From Phlyctochytrium arcticum (taxonomy: Eukaryota > Chytridiomycota > Chytridiomycetes > Chytridiales > Chytridiaceae): DNA of 47,750 nt. This document shows positions 43,675 through 47,750 of the stretch, in pieces. Below the pieces are notes generated by a model, which saw nothing but the letters and a program-made list of their open reading frames with translations, did no database searches and was not told the DNA's origin. Position numbers and translations under genes: made by a program. Numbering within the stretch: the stretch's first letter is position 1; the number at the start of each line of letters is the position of its first letter. Location: the NCBI GenBank assembly GCA_025602905.1, contig JAHLKI010000062.1, positions 1-47,750 on the forward strand. The letters are read 5' to 3'.

Positions 43675-44704
43675 TGTGCCCCCAATGACCATTTTTTAGA
43701 CGTAGTTTATCTATAAGCTAGCTTTAGACGGAACGAGATTGAGAATGTATGAAAGTGAAAGATATGTATCAGACGTTGCAATTCGAAAAATGGACGGATG
43801 TTTTTATGCTGTCAAAACTTTTGACAGCTGGGTCGTATTAATTTGGATCGAAGTGATCAAAATTGGCTATGTACAATTTGTGAAATGATTCCCCCGGTTA
43901 CTCATCGGATTGGAGGAGCATTGGGGCCAGGAAGTTCTCCAACAACGGGTACATATCGCAAATCCTTGCGAAAGACGTTCAAGTTCAATTTTCAAGCAAC
44001 TACTTTAAAATTTTCCGGTACCGTTTTGGCAATTGTGTCTTCGCGAGGCGCTCCTGAAAGTCTACCCTCCATACCCTGCTCCAGTTGCCCAATCGGAGTG
44101 ACCGGAAGAAACTTTCCTCCTCGAGCAATGACAATGATGCCACAGGTACAGATTCCAGCTGTCAATCCCGCAAGAAACGTAAACGCCGGAGTTTGCCAGA
44201 GGGGACCCCACAGTTTTCTGGTTTCAACGAATTAAGTATATACGCGTCGCGCTTTACTGCCAATTTCAACGACCAACGTACCCTGCCATATTGTGAATGA
44301 TTCTCGAAGATGCTTTTTGGATTCCTTTGCCTTTTGCCGTAAAGTCTTTTCTATTTGACATCTCCTGGGTCCCTAAAGACCATCTAAGAAGCTGTCTTAA
44401 CAAAAAAGGGTCCTTCCAGTTATCTACTCGGGTCCCCAGGCTTCAGATCCCCCGCCAGAGAAGCTTCAAAAAACCCGTTTTGTGGGTGAACACCCCAATT
44501 GAGAGCGTCAAAGCATAGGGAACTCAAGATCTGCAGTGCCATCAGTGAGCGTCTCACCAATGCCCCGGTGCATGACGCTGACTTAGTTCCTGACGGTCTA
44601 AAAGACCTGAGACATGTCGGTAGCCCGCTCAGATTGAAAAGCTCTGGGGAACTACTGTCGACTCCGCCTAATACATTTTTATAACTCAAAGTCATCGGTG
44701 AACA
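43675..44704. other. Intergenic region upstream of the bZIP gene
   Basis: A frame at about 44055-44300 reads LLQLPNRSDRKKLSSSSNDN, then SRKKRKRRSLPEGTP, resembling a nuclear-localisation region, but it has an immediate upstream stop and no partner exon. ACGCGTCGCG occurs at 44242. No gene is called. Confidence 0.3.
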
Positions 44705-45867
44705 ATGCCTGAAACCGCCCACAAGAACTCGCAGTCGCACGAGGATAATACCACACCGGCAACACAGATGAAACGGAAGGGTGGTCGTCGTCGTCGCTTC
44801 AGTGCCGAGGAGCGCCGTGATAGAAACCGAGTTGCGCAGGCTGCATTCCGACGGAAGCGGTCCCAGCATATCCGTGGATTAGAAGTTCGTTTGATGCATT
44901 TGCATTGCGTGAACAAACAACTCCAGCGCAGCGGGGCTGCTTTGAGGAATTGGGTGTTGGAGCGATTGGACGGTGCCGACGTTAAGGTCGAGAGTCCCCC
45001 GGGCGCTCCTCACAAATGGCAGAGTCAGGAACTCTGTGCAGCATTACGCACTTTTGAAGAACCATGCCCCGACTACAAGTTCCCGCTTGATGCCTCAGGA
45101 GAATCCTATGATCTGCACCCGCAATCGAGCCGTAGCTTTTCAACCTCATCTTGTGACTTTCCTCCACCCCAACCTACTCCGGACGAGCTGCTGTCCAAGA
45201 CGCGAAGGGCTTCTCTGAAAGCTGTCACGATTTCTCCCCAAACATTTGATTCCTCGCAAATGAGACGAAGTAGAAGCATGGACGACGGCGCGATACCCAT
45301 GAGCCACTACGTATTTCCCACACCTGGACAGGAGTTGCAAGATGGTACAGAAGCGTGTACTTGCGGCCATTGTACCTACGCGCAGGATGATATCTACGAA
45401 AGCCATATAGTAAGTACTTTGTTAATCATACTCATTTCAGGCTTTTAAACTAAGTACTATCCCGTCTATTCAGGGGTATCCTTCCCAGATCAACCAGTCT
45501 GTCGCAAGAAGGTTCATACATACTGGAGACGATCATGCCGGATGGGCTGATCACAACAATTTCGATATTCTCGTTGACTATAATGGATCGACCATTCACC
45601 CTCACGCTCTAAACTATCAGCCTGTATTTGCGCAGCACGATATGGGAGCAGTTCTCCAAGAGCTTCAGCAGTCAATCGGGGATGAGGTAGCCAAACAGAC
45701 TCCAGAGAATTCTGGAAAAGTTTAGCTAACCTTTATTCATCAAGGATCCACCAGACTCTCGGGCTCAGATGATATCCATGCTAGACAAGACAGGCTCGCT
45801 GGGCAACCCCGCTATATTTCCGAGGAATGATCAGCACGCCCATGCTGCCCTTTTGATTGAACTTTAG
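44705..45867 (+). CDS. AP-1-like bZIP transcription factor
   Basis: Exons 44705-45409, 45474-45686 and 45745-45867 (64- and 58-bp introns, all phase 0) give 346 aa. Residues 27-55 are the basic region with NRVAQAAFRRKR, the Yap1/Pap1-type signature (N-x2-A-Q-x2-F-R). A short zipper with leucine heptads follows (about 59-88, LEVRLMHLHCVNKQLQRSGA). The middle is Ser/Pro-rich. A cluster ACTCGHC near residue 220 gives three cysteines close together; Yap-type factors use cysteines for redox sensing, but the typical C-terminal cysteine-rich domain is not evident. The closer TTTCAG at 45440 would hit a stop, so the acceptor at 45473 was chosen. Confidence 0.82.
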
Positions 45868-46201
45868 TGAAGATTACATATAGGAGATTTTCTCAATCTG
45901 TATCCCCCGAATGAGATGTAGTATTTTCCGTGATGTATGACCATTTGGCCCTGAGCTGCTGCGCAGCAAGCGAAGTGGAATGTTAATTAGTGTTACTGTG
46001 GCAACGGAACACACTGCTGGGATTCTGGCTGGGATTTGAAAGTCCAATCAGTTGCCAAAGAAAGGGGAGATTGTTTTTGCCAAGCAAGGTTGGAAAAGTA
46101 GCGGAACAGCGGAATTGTTGGGGATCATTTGCCTCGCCCAAAATTCTATCCAGAGTCAAGGCTTTTTGGTGATTGTCTTCGGGATTTGAGTAGCGCTTCC
46201 T
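45868..46201. other. Spacer between bZIP and SAC3/LENG8-like genes
   Basis: Probably holds the first exon of the next gene, which I could not define. No other feature. Confidence 0.35.
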
Positions 46202-47750
46202 CGCGATTTGGTAGAACCGCCGTGAAAGTGGCTTCCAATCCACCTCCATATTACGGTCAGGGATACGCTGCTGCTGCTTCACAAGTTCCAGGACAGCAGC
46301 AGGCGCCTAGTTCAGCTTCGGGCGCAACAAGTGCGAACGCCCATGCGCCAGGGACGTGGTGAGTACTTGGAGGTGGTAGAGTGGTAGAGTTGGGAAGATT
46401 GCTGATATTCATTATTTGTGTTTTAGGCCAGCGGGGTATCCAGTAGATGCGAATGCGTATGCACAATACTACGGCCAGTCTTATACACAAGCACCTGTTC
46501 CACCTGGAGTCACAGCACCTGGCGCTTCTTACTATCCGTACAACCAGTATGCGTATCCCCCTAACGCAGTAGCTGGATATAGTCAAAATTACGATTGGTC
46601 TGCTTGGTACGCACAGAATCCACAAGGTGCTACTACGCCGGTAGCTTCAGCTGCGTCCTCTTCTACAACACATAATACAATTTACTCCGCTGCCCCTGTA
46701 CTTGGCCCCTCCACTACCCAAGCTCCAGCCTCCAACATGACCGGCGCATCGTTGTACTCATCTGCCGTAAAGTCGGGACTGCCAACAACTACAGCACATA
46801 AACCCGCTTATATTTCTGTGAAGCCTCGCAAGGTCCTAACCGAGTCGCCACTCGCAAAGCAGTCTCAAGAGGAAGAGCCCCCCAAACCTCCAAGTAATAC
46901 GGCTGCGGGAAAACCTGAGTGGCCTCCCAGTCTCAAGGATTATGTCGCTAAAAGTTTTGATAGTTGTCCGGCAGAGAAACGTGATGCTGTCGAAAAGCAA
47001 TCAAGGATTTGATCGTGCAGACCAATGCAAAATCAAGCCATGTGGACCACCGATTGGGACAGTTTGGCTTTGCCCAAGTATTGCCGCAAACCAGAACCCA
47101 AAGTTGGAGCAGCAAAGGTCGTACTTCCTCCCCCATCTGAACCCTCGTTACCCCCGCCTCCCACATATCAAAAAAGCGCAAAAGGAGCAGGCCAAGTTGT
47201 CGTTAATGGAGCCGCAATCAGCCACGTCGCCATCTCCATCAATGACTGTTTCTGTCTCACAGTCTACAGTTGTGTCCGAGGACGAGGAGGATGCTGTTCT
47301 TCAGCGGTTGCCACCTTCGTTGAGGAAGGCAGAAATTGAACGTCGGGAAGTACGACGTGCTCGCTTCCAAGCCAAAGAAGAGATGAACCGTCGAAACCGG
47401 GAGAAGCACAAGGAGATTGCAGAGGCCAAAGAAGCATTCCTGAAGGCAGGCGCGGAAGGAAATCCAGATGTGATAGATTGGGATGAGTTTACGATAGTTG
47501 GCACAAGTACGCGGTTAGATAAAAATTATCTGAGATTAACTTCCGCCCCCGATCCTTCGACTGTGCGACCGCTGCATATTTTACGTCAAACCCTTGAAAT
47601 GCTCATTGCGAAGTGGAAGGCAGAGCAAAAATACACGTACATTTGCGATCAGTTCAAGAGTCTGCGACAGGATTTGACGGTCCAGCGCATCAAGAATGAG
47701 TTCACGGTAGCAGTATATGAAGCACATGGGCGGATAGCTTTGGAAAAGGT
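46202..47750 (+). CDS. THP3: SAC3/GANP-domain protein, Thp3/LENG8-like, 5' unresolved and 3' cut by window
   Basis: An exon ending 46358 ([16 protein letters not shown]) joins 46427 through a 68-bp intron (GTGAGT...TTTTAG, phase 2). A Tyr/Pro/Ala/Gln-rich N-terminus is followed by [20 protein letters not shown], then KAIKDLIVQ and [11 protein letters not shown], a basic coiled-coil ([20 protein letters not shown]), and the start of the SAC3 domain: [51 protein letters not shown]. Thp3/LENG8 proteins act in transcription elongation and mRNA processing in the nucleus. Three one-base corrections in A runs (46993-46996, 47029-47032, 47170-47175) are needed to keep this family sequence in frame. 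The start lies in an upstream exon; the position 46202 is approximate. Confidence 0.75.

Overview
This window looks like nuclear DNA from a fungus. Genes carry short spliceosomal introns (about 55-75 bp, GT...AG), and the recognisable products are fungal: a NoxR/p67phox-type NADPH oxidase regulator, a RasGEF, an RGD2-like F-BAR/DEP/RhoGAP protein, a Gag1-like clamp (DUF4050) protein, an AP-1-type bZIP, two C2H2 zinc-finger factors, a SAC3/LENG8-type protein and a small secreted, probably GPI-anchored protein. I cannot place it to genus. One gene has a repeated Y(D/N)IITG motif that reminded me of ciliary proteins, which weakly hints at a zoosporic lineage.

Layout. 1-3.1 kb: start of a leftward gene (runs off the edge), a small zinc-binding-like protein, and noxR. 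3.1-7.9 kb: gene-poor, with a 135-nt pure G run. 7.9-8.8 kb: secreted protein, then a GC-rich hairpin repeat. 9.9-14 kb: a strongly pyrimidine-skewed repeat tract interrupted by a decayed piggyBac-like element and ending in a ~167-bp tandem array. 14.8-17.7 kb: F-box/LRR fragment, a 204-aa gene of unknown family, and an intact F-box/LRR gene. 17.7-29.2 kb: gene-poor stretch, C2H2 factor, a spliced leftward gene, RasGEF. 29.5-32.3 kb: an inverted second copy of the 14.8-17.7 kb block, in which the F-box gene is dead but the 204-aa gene is intact. 33-35.2 kb: a complete-looking Mutator-like transposon with terminal inverted repeats and a perfect 9-bp target duplication. 35.3-47.75 kb: gene-dense chromosome with a second C2H2 factor, a small spliced gene divergent from the Gag1-like gene, RGD2-like, bZIP and SAC3/LENG8-like (runs off the right edge).

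Functional theme. Several housekeeping genes belong to small-GTPase and polarity signalling (NoxR with PB1, RasGEF, RGD2-like RhoGAP), but nothing indicates an operon or cluster. The most unusual structure is the inverted duplication of a divergently transcribed pair: F-box/LRR gene plus a 204-aa Ser/Pro-rich protein of unrecognised family.

Quality caution. At least six places need a one-base correction, mostly in short homopolymers, to keep an otherwise convincing protein in frame (near 167-170, 531-535, 35546, 39135, 46993, 47029 and 47170). With the huge G run, this suggests consensus indel errors, so frameshifts here should not be read as pseudogenes without reads. The TAG codon in the second F-box copy is a substitution and is a better pseudogene signal.
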